Part shown: positions 1 through 12,100 of the stretch, in pieces | How the letters are laid out: each line of letters begins with the position of its first letter | How positions within the stretch are numbered: the stretch's first letter is position 1 | Notes under the pieces: model-generated | Told to the model about the DNA's origin: nothing | What the model saw: only the letters and a program-made list of their open reading frames with translations | Database searches by the model: none | Origin: Amborella trichopoda | Lineage: Eukaryota > Streptophyta > Magnoliopsida > Amborellales > Amborellaceae | Assembly: GCF_000471905.2 (NCBI RefSeq) | Contig: NW_006494931.1 | Span: 5,293,193 to 5,357,192, forward strand | Reading direction: 5' to 3' | DNA length: 64,000 bases | Translations under genes and position numbers: made by a program

Positions 1-28
1 CACTCTCCTCGTGTCGTCTCGTCCNCCA

Positions 29-33
<5 letters not shown>

Positions 34-67
<34 letters not shown>
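34..67. repeat. (TA)n microsatellite
   Basis: A pure TA run abuts the left end of the first inverted-repeat element. An ambiguous base (N) lies at position 25, just before it, so the extreme left edge of the window may be imperfectly assembled. Confidence 0.95.
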
Positions 68-70
<3 letters not shown>

Positions 71-532
71 CTGGCATTAGTCCACTAGCTCATATGAACA
101 TATAAGCCCAACGGTCTAGATTGAATATGGGCCGATCTGATGATCACAGATATCCGGTAGTGTTTGAATTTTAATATTTTTTTCACAAATCTAAATTATT
201 TTAAATTTTAGGAGTATGTTCATAAAAAATAGTTGAGTCTTTTATAAATATCCAAAAAAATATTTTACATGAAATAAATTGACCAAAATAACCCCAAATT
301 CTTTCAGGGGTATTTTGGTCATTTTAGTTTTTACTAATATTTTTTTTTTTATTTTTATTAGGTGAGGCTTGATGAGAAGAACACACGTGTAAAATTTCAA
401 GTGATTTATATTTGTAGAAAATAAAATAAAATTCAAACATAAAATGAAATCGTGACTGTCAGATCGGTCCATATTCAATCTGGGCCATTGGGCTTCATAT
501 GAGCTAGTGGGCTAATAAGCCCAGCTTTTTCC
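68..532. mobile_element. MITE, family 1, copy 1 (TA-microsatellite associated)
   Basis: The first ~85 bases, beginning AAGCTGGCATTAGTCCACTA, recur as an inverted copy at the right end (about 445-532) at roughly 80% identity by eye. Between the arms the DNA is AT-rich with no coding capacity. TA repeats lie on both sides (34-67 and 533-539). The layout is that of a non-autonomous DNA transposon. The superfamily is not assigned, because a TA target duplication cannot be told from the flanking TA repeat. A second copy lies at 929-1395. Confidence 0.8.
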
Positions 533-544
533 TATATATGGGAA

Positions 545-912
545 AAAAATTTTATAGATCCGAGGCTCTAAACAATCAAATTTGGGCCTACTAAAAAATT
601 TTACTAGAAGAAGTTGTTTTGATGCCCAAATATCATCAAATTGATCATCTCAACATCAAGATGCATAAACATAAAAAAAAATAGATTTCAAGTTTTGAAA
701 ATAGTATATTTTGCAAACCGTCAATTTTCAAGATTTCCAAATTTTTATAGATCTATTGATCTACACTATTTTTGAAGCTTTAAACTTTATAAACAAAGAT
801 GAAAATATATTTCAAGGCTATCACAAATATTTTCAATATTGAAACCACATTTCTTGATACTATTTGAAGGTAGGCTCTAATTTGATTGTTTAGAGCCTAG
901 GCTTTATACAAA
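545..912. mobile_element. MITE, family 2, with ~40-bp terminal inverted repeats
   Basis: The motif GGCTCTAAACAATCAAAT near 556-575 is repeated in inverse near 872-893, and the match extends to about 40 bp on each side. The interior (about 610-850), read on the minus strand, resembles the interior of the elements at 3780-4150, 4700-5095 and 5405-5785. All share an AGATCTATAAA..ATGAAAATCTTGAAAAT stretch and a CATCTCGAT..GAGATGATCAA stretch. This copy therefore has the same core but different outer ends. Confidence 0.75.
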
Positions 913-928
913 CCGCATATATATATAT

Positions 929-1395
929 GGGAAAAGATGGGATTGGCCTACTAGCTCATATGAACATATGAGCCCAACGGCTCAGATTGAATCTGAACCG
1001 ATCTGAAAATCATGGATGTCCGGTAGTACTTGAATTTTATTTATTTTTTTACAAATCCTAATCACTTGAAATTTTAGGTGTGTGTTCTTTTTATCAAAAT
1101 GAACCTAATAAAAATATAAAACAAATTATCTGTGAAAAAATGACCAAATACCCCCCAAAACTTTCGGGAGTATTTTGGTCAATTTATTTCATGTAAAATA
1201 TTTTTCTGATATGTTTCGAAGATTCACCTATTTTTGATGAACACACGTCTAAAATTTCAAGTGATTTGGATTTATAGAAAAAAAAACTAAAATTCAAATA
1301 CTACCAGACATCCGTGATCGTCAGATCGGCCCAGATTCAATCTGAAACGTTGGGCTCATATGTTCATATGAATTAGTGTGCTAATCTCATCTTTT
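929..1395. mobile_element. MITE, family 1, copy 2 (between TA runs)
   Basis: The left arm (929-1045) and the inverse right arm (about 1285-1395) share over 100 bp, including ACTAGCTCATATGAACATATGAGCC-type sequence. The arms also match copy 1 at 68-532. TA runs flank it at 917-928 and 1395-1414. The arms are longer and better matched than in copy 1, suggesting a younger insertion. Confidence 0.82.
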
Positions 1396-1414
1396 ATATA
1401 TATATATATATATA

Positions 1415-2850
1415 ATGGCTTGAACCCCTCTCATGCTTTTTCATGTAAGAAGGTTTCGGTTGCCATCTTAAATTCAAGCTTCATCGTAGTTGGGCCAAAT
1501 CTAGATTCGTCGGCCGGGAACTAACCTTAAGGCCACGTCTAGGCCAGCCCATGGGGAGAATTTAAAAGAGGAGGGATGGGAGAAAAGGCGTGATAGGAAA
1601 AGTGGGAACCACATGGTTTGTGAAGGTCACATCTATGTTTGTATGGGCTTGCCCTTTTCTAGGTGTCATAATGATATTTTTGGGGGTTTTCTTCCTAATT
1701 TGTGGACCCACTTTATTATTAAATGTGATAAATATGACTGGTCTCACGGATAGAGGAAAGGGCGGAAGCAAGGAATACCGCTTTCCCACATCCATCATAC
1801 CCTTTTTTTGGCTTAGTCTTCTCTCACTTTCATGAGTTTATCTCTCCCTCAGCACGGACTTTGAACACATCAAAAGTATAGAAAACGCAAATGTCACATT
1901 AGATATGATTTAATTTGGGAAATAGGAAAAGAGCCTAAGCAAATTGGTTAGCGTTTGACGATTTGCAACTCTAAATCATTGGTTCGATTTTTACCAAAGG
2001 TAGAGGCCCTCTCCCCAGTGACTCACCGGAAAAAAAAAAGGTTTGATAAGGCTGCAGCCATATCAAAATAAGTAAATCTTTATTTCATAACTTATTGAAA
2101 TTTGTAATTCAAGTATTGGAAACCTTTATATGGATCATCTTGGCTTGAATGGTTGTGAAGAAAACTTAGGATTTCAAGCTTTAAAAGTAATGTATATTGT
2201 AGCAAATTATTTAGACAGTCCATTTTACCCTTGGCTTGAACATTATGGTTGTGAAGAAATGTTATGATTTCAAGCTTTAAAAATAATGTATAAATTAGGA
2301 TTTCAAGCTTTAAAAATAATGTATATTGTAGCAAATTATCTAGACAGTCCGTTTCACCCTAAAAATAAGTATAAGTGCTCACAAATCTGCAACATCTGTA
2401 CTTCTTTGAGTTTCAAATTTTAGCCATTGTGGAGATTTCTGTTACCGAAACTGTTTTCTCAATGAGGATTGAGATGAGGCTTTATTTTATTTTCATAAAG
2501 CCTATGCTTTATAGAAACTTCATCCTTTAATTAATGGGAGACCATAATGTGCGCTTGCCAGAGCATACAATTCAGCACCCTCGAGTAAATCCCCTTTAGA
2601 AGGAGAAATCTTTCGATCTGAAATTTTGGATTTCAGTTTAGAACCCCAAGATGAGAACTTTCACAAGAACAAAATTATACTCGAGTTCTTAAACTCTTAC
2701 ATTTGACTGTCCAAAATTTGAATGGTCTCTATTTAAGCTTAAGATATTATCTTTTTCAACCGCATATAAAAGACTTTTGTTTTTTGGTGATAGGTTCAAA
2801 ATTTGGGGTCCTAAAAATACTATTTTTACCTTTGAATATAGATTAGAATG
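1415..2850. other. AT-rich intergenic DNA with a short direct duplication
   Basis: No gene is recognised here. At 2148-2350 a segment of about 100 bp is repeated in direct orientation with changes. The shared words are GGTTGTGAAGAAA, GATTTCAAGCTTTAAAAATAATGTATA and TAGCAAATTATxTAGACAGTCC. Open frames in this stretch are short and lack codon-like composition. Confidence 0.5.
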
Positions 2851-2857
2851 GGGTTTC

Positions 2858-3130
2858 TATGAGTCAGCCGACTCATACTATATATATGCGGGCCACCTCT
2901 TAAACCATCTTAGAAATGGATTTTTAATCTAAAATTTTAGGGATTCACGATCTAGGTTATGATGATCATGAAAACGAAAAAAAAAAAGTTTTTGACATTA
3001 AAAATGTAATTTTGTTGAAAATTTTTCTACACCATGTAAACCTTGTGAACTTTTTACAACGTCTATCTTAAATATGGGCATTTGGTGAGTCAGCGGGCTC
3101 TTGCACCCATTGACTCATGAAGGACTTTTC
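2858..3130. mobile_element. MITE-like element, family 3, copy 1
   Basis: The left end (GGGTTTCTATGAGTCAGCCGAC) and the interior (ATGCGGGCC, AAATGGATTTTT, GATCATGAA) match the better-preserved element at 13928-14230. The right end carries a degenerate inverted copy of the left end. It is old and its boundaries are approximate. Confidence 0.5.
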
Positions 3131-3775
3131 GTATAAATTATATGCTCCTGCAGGAACATGGAAATTTGGCTTAATTAGATGTTTTGTCTCGGTCTCTTAT
3201 CTCACACTAGTCAAACTAATTCAAATAATGATCAGGGCGCACATAACCTAATGACATTCACATTCTAATGACACGGGGTCTTTAACCGATTCTACTTTGA
3301 TTTTGTAAACAATGCGCTTTTATTTTTTATTTTTTTATTGTATTCTCATCTCTCTACGGCATTAGATTAGTCCTTAATTTATTGCTTTATTTATATGAAA
3401 AATGACTTTGTGAGAGTCTTTCAAACCATGTATAGAACTTCAAATAATCACCATTAAATTTGATATAAATATTTAAAAAATTCAAATCCCACACCTACAT
3501 AAATAACAAAATCTCTAAAAGATCTAGGATATTTTCCCAGGATCATCACTGTTATTATATTTCAAAAGAGTGGAGTAAGAAGTACGTTAATTATAATAGG
3601 GAAGTTCGTACGACGTGGCACCGGTCTCATCCTAATGTTGTCACCTTGGAGTTTGGGGAGCCAAACAATTCCCCCATAACCTGCCCACGTGCGTTTTTGA
3701 TCAAAATCTTTCACCTCTCTCACGTGCATTCCTTTTGTATGGTCACTCCATATCTCACTCTTGTGATAAGTTCTT
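3131..3775. other. Intergenic DNA, nothing recognised
   Basis: AT-rich sequence with no supported coding region, RNA gene or inverted-repeat element. Confidence 0.4.
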
Positions 3776-3779
3776 GGTT

Positions 3780-4150
3780 GTGGCTTTTATATGGGTTGCA
3801 GTTGGCATACCGACGCCTCCGTAAAGGTAGAGGTAACGTTCTTTTCAAATTTTATTATGGTATATAATTTTAATGTAAAATGTTATTATCATCATTTTAA
3901 ATTTTATTTTTATATCTAATTATAAAATTTTAAATTTTAAAAATAGTTAAAATCAAGTAGATCTATAAACATATGAAAATCTTGAAAATGAACGGTATAG
4001 ATAATATGTTGTAAAATGTACTATTTTTTATACTTAAAATCTTTTTATTTTTCATGGTCATTCATCTCGATATCGAGATGATCAATCAACGGGTGTTTTA
4101 ACATTAAAACTACCTTTTCTGATGAAATTTTTAAGTTGCATCTTTTTTTT
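3780..4150 (+). mobile_element. MITE, family 2 core, copy with degraded ends
   Basis: It begins GTGGCTTTTATATGGGTTGCA and shares its interior with the copies at 4700-5095 and 5405-5785. The shared parts are AAATCAAGTAGATCTATAAACATATGAAAATC, then ATCTCGATATCGAGATGATCAA (a perfect palindrome at its centre), and GATGAAATTTTTAAGTTGCAT at the right. The terminal GGTTGCAACC palindrome is weak here, so the copy is probably old. Confidence 0.65.
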
Positions 4151-4263
4151 TTTTGAGAACAAGTTCAAAAATATTATTAATCTAGAACAAGATTACATAA
4201 TCCCAAATAACCTTATATAAAAATTTTCCTTCATATGGATAGTTTATGCCATGATGTAGAAAG

Positions 4264-4510
4264 AGACTAGGGCTAGCAATGGGCCGTGCAGTTTGGCCCT
4301 AAAAAAGTAGGGCATGGGCCATAGTTTGTGGCTTGAGGGCTGGGCTAGGGCAGTGCAGACCTGGTTTGGTCTGACCCAACCCTTTTTTTTCCTCTTTCTT
4401 TCTTTTATTTTTCGTTCATTTGTTTTTGGCCTCACATGACCCTAAATGGGCCAAGGCTGGCCCTATGAGGACAAGGGCGGGGCGAGGGCCAAGCCCGCTA
4501 TATAGGAGCA
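4264..4510. mobile_element. Possible non-autonomous hAT-like element
   Basis: The stretch starts AGGGCTAGCAATGGGCCG and is rich in GGGCC/GGCCC words (GGGCTGGGCTAGGGC, GGCCAAGGCTGGCCCTA). This composition is common in the ends of plant hAT (Ac-type) non-autonomous elements. I cannot see clean 11-15 bp inverted termini or an 8-bp target duplication, so the call is tentative. Confidence 0.3.
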
Positions 4511-4699
4511 AAAGAGTTAATAATAGCTCGACACAAAAAGCTCATTAACCATATAGGAGCAGAATTATTTGAATTAAGAAAATGCTTATGAGGGCAAGTT
4601 TATTTGAAAATACTATGCAGAAACACCTTGGTCGAAAATGTGTTTTCATTGTTAGAGAATCCTCAAATTGATCATCCGAATTATAGATTTGGAAAAAAA

Positions 4700-5098
4700 A
4701 AAAAAAGGTGTGGCTTTTATAAGTTTGCAACCTTAAATAATTCAGTTAGGGTGCACCTCCAAGTTTTATCATGACATGTAATTTTCGTGTAAAGAATTCA
4801 TAAGATTTTCTGAAAATCTATTTTTATATCTAATTATAAATTTTTAAACTCCAAAACTAGTTAAAATCAAGTAGATCTATAAATATATGAAAATCTTGAA
4901 AATGGACGGTCTTGATAACTATGTATTGCACTAGATGCACTATTTCTGAGACTAAAAATCATTTTTTTTTCTTTTTATATTCATACATCTCGATGTCGAG
5001 ATGATCAACTAGAAGGTTTTTCAACATTAAGTCAACATTTTCCAATGAATTTTCAAGGTGCATATGTAATTCTACATTTTAAGGTTGCAACCTTATAT
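4700..5098 (+). mobile_element. MITE, family 2 core, GGTTGCAACC-ended copy
   Basis: It opens with GGTGTGGCTTTTATAAGTTTGCAACC and closes with AAGGTTGCAACCTTATATAAAC, an inverted repeat. The interior is collinear with the copies at 3780-4150 and 5405-5785. About 400 bp and without coding capacity. Confidence 0.75.
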
Positions 5099-5400
5099 AA
5101 ACTTTTTCCAAAAGGAAATAGGTATCAAGTTTCAAAATAGTGTATTTTGTAACACCTTATCTAAATTGTCGATTTTTAAGGGTTCAAAGATCCATTCAAT
5201 AACTATTTTTGAGGCTGCAAATTTCATAACTGAAGGGATAAAAAGATTTCGAGATAATGTTAAAAAAAATTCAGGATGAATTCTTTTTAAAAAATAAAAG
5301 TGAGTTATTGTGTGAAAATTTCTACAATAAGACTATTTATTTTTGGTACGAGGAGGTTACAATTATTATTGATTGTTAGATATAAAATCAAGAAATTAAA
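5099..5400 (-). mobile_element. Partial, inverted family 2 MITE fragment
   Basis: Read on the minus strand, this stretch repeats the family 2 interior: the AGATC..GAAC..CTTGAAAA region and the ...ACTATTTTGAAACTTGATACC region. It sits head-to-head with the copy at 4700-5098, sharing the AAGGTTGCAACC junction, so one element may have inserted into or beside the other. Confidence 0.5.
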
Positions 5401-5404
5401 GAGG

Positions 5405-5790
5405 TGGGTGGTTTTTATAAGGTTGCAACCTTCAACGGTCCAATTAAGCCGCACCTCCAAATTTTATCATAACATGTAATTTTGGTGTAAATTTTTTTAG
5501 GATTATCTCAAAATCTATTTTCATATCCAATTATAAAATTAAACTCCAAAAATTCTTAAAATCAAGTAGATCAATAAACATATAAATTTTTTGAAAATAG
5601 ATGGTTTAGATAATGTGTTGCAGGACGCACTATTTCTGGGACTAAAAAAAAAACAAACATATATATATCTCGACAATGTTGAGATGACCAATTATAGTTT
5701 TTTTAAACATTAAAACAACCTTTTCCAATAGAGGTTTGAAGTACATCTTTAATTCAACATTTTAAAGTTGCAACCTTATATAAACATTTG
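5405..5790 (+). mobile_element. MITE, family 2 core, third direct copy
   Basis: Left end GGTGGTTTTTATAAGGTTGCAACC; right end AAAGTTGCAACCTTATATAAAC. The interior matches the copies at 3780 and 4700. Its central palindrome is degraded (CTCGACAATGTTGAGATGA). Confidence 0.75.
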
Positions 5791-5879
5791 AGTTATTTAT
5801 GTACGGACCTTAAATAAGTTAGAAAAATACGAGTTGCTCTTTTTATATTAAAAAATTACAATCAAAGTCGGTCAACACC

Positions 5880-6240
5880 ATTTTTTTTTTTTTAAACTTA
5901 AACTTGCAATATGATAATGACATTCTCATATCGTTTTTTTTTTGTTTTTTGTTTTTTTTTCAAAACTTAACTTTTGATCCGAGGTTAAAATTCTCGGCCC
6001 GCAACTTAAGTTTTGAAAAAAAAAATAAAAATATGTCGGACCACTTTTAAGTTTTTTTGTTCAAAATTTAGGTTTTGGTCCGAGAATTTCAATATCAGAC
6101 CACAACTTAAGTTTTGAAAAAAAAAAAAATTATACCACAACTTAAAGTTTGAAAAAAAAAAAAACAGTTCAAGAATGATATCCTCGGACTGAAAGATAAT
6201 TTTAGTAAAAAAAAAAAAAAAAATTAACATTGAACGACTT
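5880..6240. repeat. A/T-tract low-complexity repeat
   Basis: The phrase CAACTTAAGTTTTGAAAAAAAA recurs at about 6001, 6101 and 6137, with related GGTCCGAGAATTTCAATATC words. It looks like an old local duplication around poly-A tracts. The open frame that spans it on the minus strand encodes mostly Phe and is not a gene. Confidence 0.55.
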
Positions 6241-6429
6241 TGGATGTAACTTTCGCATAGAGCGCATATAGTACTTTCACTTACATAGAGTCCATACGTA
6301 ATTAACTCTAAACCTTTACGAAGTATGTACCATGCACAAAATCGAAGTAAAATCTCAAAAATTTTGTCATTTTTCAATATATCCATAGCTAATAAAGATG
6401 GTGACATGTTAATTGTCTTATTAAGAAAA

Positions 6430-7106
6430 GGAAAGGGTGAAGGGCAACGCCGTTATATCTGAGAACCCCACGGGCTTTCTTCACACCTCAACATTTCATA
6501 AGTCCCAGGCAACCGTTGATTCGTATGGTAAAGGGCTCGTGATTAAGAGGGGGTGGGACAAAACCCTCGAGATGGCAATCGGCAACAAGAAGCCGTTTTC
6601 CCCAATAAATCCATCCATTCCTTATAATCAAGAAGAGCCAAGCACAAAAAAGAATAGAGAGAGAAAGAGGTAGAGAGAGCAAGAAAGGGTGTATATATGG
6701 TGAAAGAGACAGGAGGGGGAATTTCCTTACTAGCAAGAGCCAAACACAACAAAGAATAGAGAGAGAAAGAGGTAGAGAGAGAAAGAGATAGTGAGGGAGA
6801 AGGCGTCGGGGATTGAAATAAAGGTGCGTGAGTTTGAAAAAAGTGGGGATTGGTTACAGTTGTAGGCTCCTCAGTAAATGCAGGCCATTTCTGGTATTCT
6901 TGCAACGGATGCATCCTCCATTTCCCTTCTCATTACCCACCGTTTAACAGCCAAACGACAACATTCTCTCTCTCTCTCTCTCTCTACTAATTCCCTCTGC
7001 AACTTTTTTTAGTTGCTCACTGTCTTCCCACGTTACTGCAGAGTGGAACCCAAGTTGAAGAATTGGTTTTAGATATCACTGGTGATTGCTTGCTCTAGAG
7101 AGAGAG
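6430..7106 (+). promoter_or_regulatory. Promoter and 5' leader region of the O-fucosyltransferase gene
   Basis: The DNA upstream of the first ATG is GA-rich, with a pure (CT)10 run at 6966-6985 just before it, typical of plant promoters and leaders. TATATAT at 6692-6698 is a possible TATA box, but the start site cannot be fixed. A block of about 55 bp (AAGAGCCAA.CACAA.AAAGAATAGAGAGAGAAAGAGGTAGAGAGAG) is directly duplicated at about 6630-6680 and 6734-6783. Confidence 0.5.
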
Positions 7107-9106
7107 ATGCAGAGGCGAAGGCCAAGACTGAGGATGTTGGGCAGAGTGCCTCTGCTACATCTGTTACTGGTGTGCGGCCTCACAACCTTTGCTCTTGGGA
7201 CTCTTCTCTCCTCTCGCATTTTTCCGGCTTCGAAATCCTCCATTTTGGGCTCTTACAAGCTGCCCAAGGTACATGATTTGATTCTTCCTTCTTTTCTCTT
7301 TGAGAAAGTGCAGTTCTTTTTCATGATCTTTTATTTTCATTTTTTTATGTTATGTATTTATTTCTATTTAGGCCCTTCCCAGAATGGATGTGTAGGAAGT
7401 GATTGGTAGTGTTTCCTTTGTGTTCATTGTTCATTTTTTGTGTTCTTTAAAGTTTGTGAAGGAAGAAATTCAGGGTTTGGAGACAAAGAGTTTCTGGATA
7501 TTTTCTTAAGAAGATCTAGTACTGAATTCATATTCAAACTATTTCCGAGCAGAAAATCTTTGGTGCTCTCTCTCTGTCTATCTCTCTCTGTTTCTAGTTT
7601 TAATGTTCTTGCTTATTGTGATCCATTCTTGGGATCATGACTGCTACAATTGATGTGTCTGTGCTTTTCGTAGTAAGTTCTGTCTATAGCATACTTGATC
7701 TTAATTAACAGTTCCTTTATAACCATCGAGGTATTTCAATGTTTGTTGTTAGCGCTCACACACAGGGTTTCGGTGTACTTTGAGGTTAGATCTTACTTCA
7801 GTTTTTACCTTTCTGGATTTTGTAATGGTAATATTTGCAATGGCACGATATTAGCAAAAGAAATGAAAAAAGAAAAAGAAGAAATTAGTGCCAATTAAAA
7901 AAGTAAAAATATTGGGAACTGTATTGCAAAGAATTGGCCTTTGTTAGCATTCAATAAGAAATGCCATTTTTTAATCCAAACTGAAGGCACATGCTCCCCC
8001 ATGGTAATTTTTATTTTTTTGGGGTTCTTGGAACGTGCTTTTGTATTCAATTTTATTTTTCTATCTTCTTATTTCACTCACTTATGATGTTTTGATGAAT
8101 ATGTTTGTCTAACTCTGAATAATATTAGTAATTCATGTTCCTTAGGACACTCAGTTATTGAAATATTTAATTTAAGATCAACTATTGATAAGCCCACTTT
8201 CTGCAGCAGCATGAGATTGGGATCCAAAGACGGAGCAATGAGCTGCACTGGACAAGAGAGTCCTCTCCTCCCCATCTATCCAAAGAGCCTCAACCATCAC
8301 CTAAGGTGATCGTGTTTCTTTTTCACATGCATATATCATCTTTCAGAGTCTTTTGTGGGAAAGTTATTGCGATGATCCCTTAACCCTGTCATTGTGTGGA
8401 TTTTGTCGATTGAGTCTAAAAGCTTCCATAATTACCACATTATAAATATTCCGATTAGTTCTGAGGTTTCTTTGATTGGTATTTTGCTGATTATTATTGA
8501 TCAGCTGTTGTCTTTTGGTTCATTTGTATTTGCTTATATGCTGTTGTGATGTGACAATAAGTAAAATGCTGGTCAATGAAACAATGTATAAGGAGCATGG
8601 GTTAATTTTATATTTTTTGATACGCAAAGTAGTCATGCATATTTCATGTTTTCACTCCCCTAGACTTGACAGTTGGATGGTGCTACTGGGCTGGTTGAAC
8701 CTTACAAGCTATGGAAGCCACCTTCTGGTCGTAACTTTGCACCTTGTGTGGAGCCAAGTGATCCCTATACATGTATGTCACAACTCACAAGTCTCTGTTT
8801 ATCTCTGCATAACTATCGCATGAACATTTTGTCTAATGGTATGGCTTGTTCTGATTCAGCTCCTGGGGAGTCAAGAGGGTATCTGCTGGTTCATACAAAT
8901 GGTGGGCTTAACCAGATGCGTGCTGGAGTATGTGACCCTCGTCTCTCTCTCTCTCTCAACCTCAACTTCTTATATCCATCTTCCATTTTCTTCCCAGATA
9001 ACCAGCATTGTTATTTAAACCTTTTTTAGTTTATTTTGTGCAAGGTTGTAAAAGTATACCAATTGGCACTAATGGATGCTGGAAGTATTGTATAACCAGC
9101 CATATA

Positions 9107-9139
<33 letters not shown>

Positions 9140-12100
9140 TCTTTTTCTTTTTGGGTCGATCAGTGGTAGGACATAGCCACCTTAACCAATCCCAGGCCAG
9201 ATACATATAACCTGAAATGCTTGCTATCATTTGCTCTCTACTGGAATAATTTCGTCACCAGCACATCCTTGTCTACTTGCTTTCTTTAGCAAATACCCAG
9301 GGCTACATAGAAAATTCTTCCAGTCTCAATCACTATCTTGCAATGTTACAGTGGGTTTTAGTTTGGTGAAACGTACTTCTCTATCTCATGCCGATAAGAC
9401 AACCTATGGTTGCAGAAAATTGAAATGGACATCTTATGTGATGTGATCACATTGGTTTTTCATCTAGTTTTTTTAAGCGATTAAATCTATTAAGGTAAAT
9501 TGATACAAGTAGAAGTTTAGGGCTTCCCACATACCGGGAGCTCCATGCAAAAAATGAGCTTCCCACCTTGTGGGAGCTCTGTACCAAAAAATGTTGGTTT
9601 TTCATCTGGTCGTCGTTCCTTTTTTGGAGAACTTGATCTGTAAGAAAATAATATCCATCTAAGTTTCTCATTCCATTGGGCTCTGAAAAAATGAACCACT
9701 GTACTGTGCTACTTTACTAGATATGTCTTGTCTTTATCTTGCACTGATTCCTTCCAGAATTTTAAATTTGGATAGGGCCTTGTCATTGTCTTGTTGATTC
9801 TTTTAGGTATATAAGCAGTGATAACATCCAATGCTAATCAACTAATATGCCACATTATGGGATGTGGTCTCATATGCAGCATTGCTTTTCCCAATTTCAT
9901 GGCCACTCTCTTCTAGTTTTCTTTCTATATGAAATTGTAATTTGAATAAGATATTCTTCTGCTCATCCCTTCTATGAAACATGGAGAACTCAGACCATTG
10001 TGCTACACTTTTTCTATATTAACGGAGAATCCTTCCCATCTTATGTGGACTCATTGTAGATTTCTAAAGTGTGCCTCGGGCTTCGATCTAGATTCTTTTA
10101 TTATTTGGTTGATGACATTATCTAGTACTGCCACATCCTGTAATTTCTATAGAACTGCCTATGACCAACCATTTAACATTTGGGGTTGGCTACAAATTGG
10201 TACTTTGACAGATAAAGCACTCAAAGATTCCTGTGGAATTAGTTTACCTTTTAGGCTACATATGCAACTTGTTGATGAAATTTGGTGTGACATGTTTGCC
10301 AATTGTTCAACTTGTTATTGCATGGTGACAATATTCGAGTCTGAATTACATCTGTTTTTGTTTGTATCTGTTATTTAGCAATAATAAAGAGCTGTCAACC
10401 TTTATCATAGCTAAGTTGTAAACTTTAAATTGCAGATATGTGACATGGTTGCCGTGGCTAGGATCTTAAATGCTACTGTTGTGATCCCAGAACTTGATAA
10501 ACGTTCATTTTGGCAAGATTCTAGGTGGCATTCTGACTTGTTCTCAATCTTTTTATTTTCTTTTTCTTATCTTTGTCTACTTTGATTTCTTGTCCTTGGT
10601 GTTTAGTTGGCACCTGTGAGAATGTACTATGGGTTTGACAAGTTGTATCATTGCACTTGCAGCAATTTTTCAGATGTGTTTGATGAAGAATATTTCATTA
10701 GTGCCTTGGCCAGTGATGTTACAGTGGTGAAAAAACTGCCAAAGGAGTTGACAACAACAACTAAAGCAGTCAAACATTTTAGAAGCTGGTCTGGGGTAGA
10801 ATACTATCGGAATGAGATATTTCCTTTGTGGGAAGACTATCAGGTCCATGTGTGATATATGACTTAGAAGCTTATTTTGGAAGGCAACTAGAGTTTTCTC
10901 TCATATAAGTTAATCCTTTCGCAGGTTATTCGAGCTGCGAAATCAGATTCGCGGCTAGCGAATAATAATTTGCCTCTTGACATTCAGAAGCTCCGTTGTC
11001 GTGCTTTCTACAATGCCCTCCGTTTCTCTCCTCGCATCGAGAAATTGGGAAAAGTGTGGATATATTTTTCAATTATGGAAATTGGTCCATTGTAATAATT
11101 ACCCTCTCTATAATTTGTTAATAGGATTCTTGCATTGCTTCACTTGCAGTTATTGGTGGAACGGATGAGGTCATATGGTCCTTACATAGCTTTACATTTG
11201 CGTTATGAGAAGGACATGCTTGCATTCAGCGGATGCACGTATGGGTTGTCCCCAGATGAAGCTGAGGAGCTTGCCAACATTAGGTGCATTGGCCTTTCAG
11301 CTTAGCTTTGGAGTTCTTCTTTACTTCACTCAGGTTATGTTAATTTCGTCATTAACGGTGACATCTCTTTTCAACCTTTTCTAGAGAAAATACTCCCCAG
11401 TGGAGGGTAAAGCACATCGACCCTAGGGATCAAAGGGTCAAGGGATACTGTCCTCTGACTCCAAAAGAGGTCGCCATGTTCCTTACAGCCCTCGGATATC
11501 CCTTGAGTACGCCCATATACGTTGCTTCTGGTGAAATATATGGTGGGGAATCTCAAATGGCTGATCTGCAGTCCCGCTTCCCAATATTAATGAGCAAGGT
11601 ATACAGTTCATGTCTTAAGGTCTTAAGGCTTAAGATGCATGTTTTGATTTCATTATATGTTGAAGTTGAAACTCCTTGTTGTCCAGAAAATGCCTTGAGA
11701 ATATGGATTACTTTGCCTTGCTCATCATTTCAATATTAAGATGCTCGTTCATTATTTATTGGTTACCATATAATGAGAAAATTTGCACTGAATGAAATAG
11801 GTGGTTACTCTTGGAGCCTTGACGCTTTGTGAGCTCTTCTTATATTGTGCTGCATGGAATTATGTGTTTACCAGAAGACTTGTGTTTTTGCTTCTGAAGT
11901 CTGTATTTATTGTACATGTCTTGTTCCAGTCTGCTCTCATGGGAATGTTGATTTGAAACATGGCTGAGGTATTATTTTATATGTTACTATTATGTTGGCT
12001 AAAGACAAATAACATTATTAAGAACAAAAAAGATGGCTGATTACAAATGATTCATAGGCGGCATATGTGGTGAAAAAAGTGGTCGATTTAGGCAAGTTAG

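Noticed and set aside
6006-6407. 133-codon minus-strand open frame
   Set aside because: It is driven by poly-A/T tracts (Phe runs), has no protein character and overlaps a low-complexity repeat.
9102-9140. TA repeat considered as another microsatellite-associated MITE site
   Set aside because: No inverted-repeat element adjoins it. It is a plain microsatellite.
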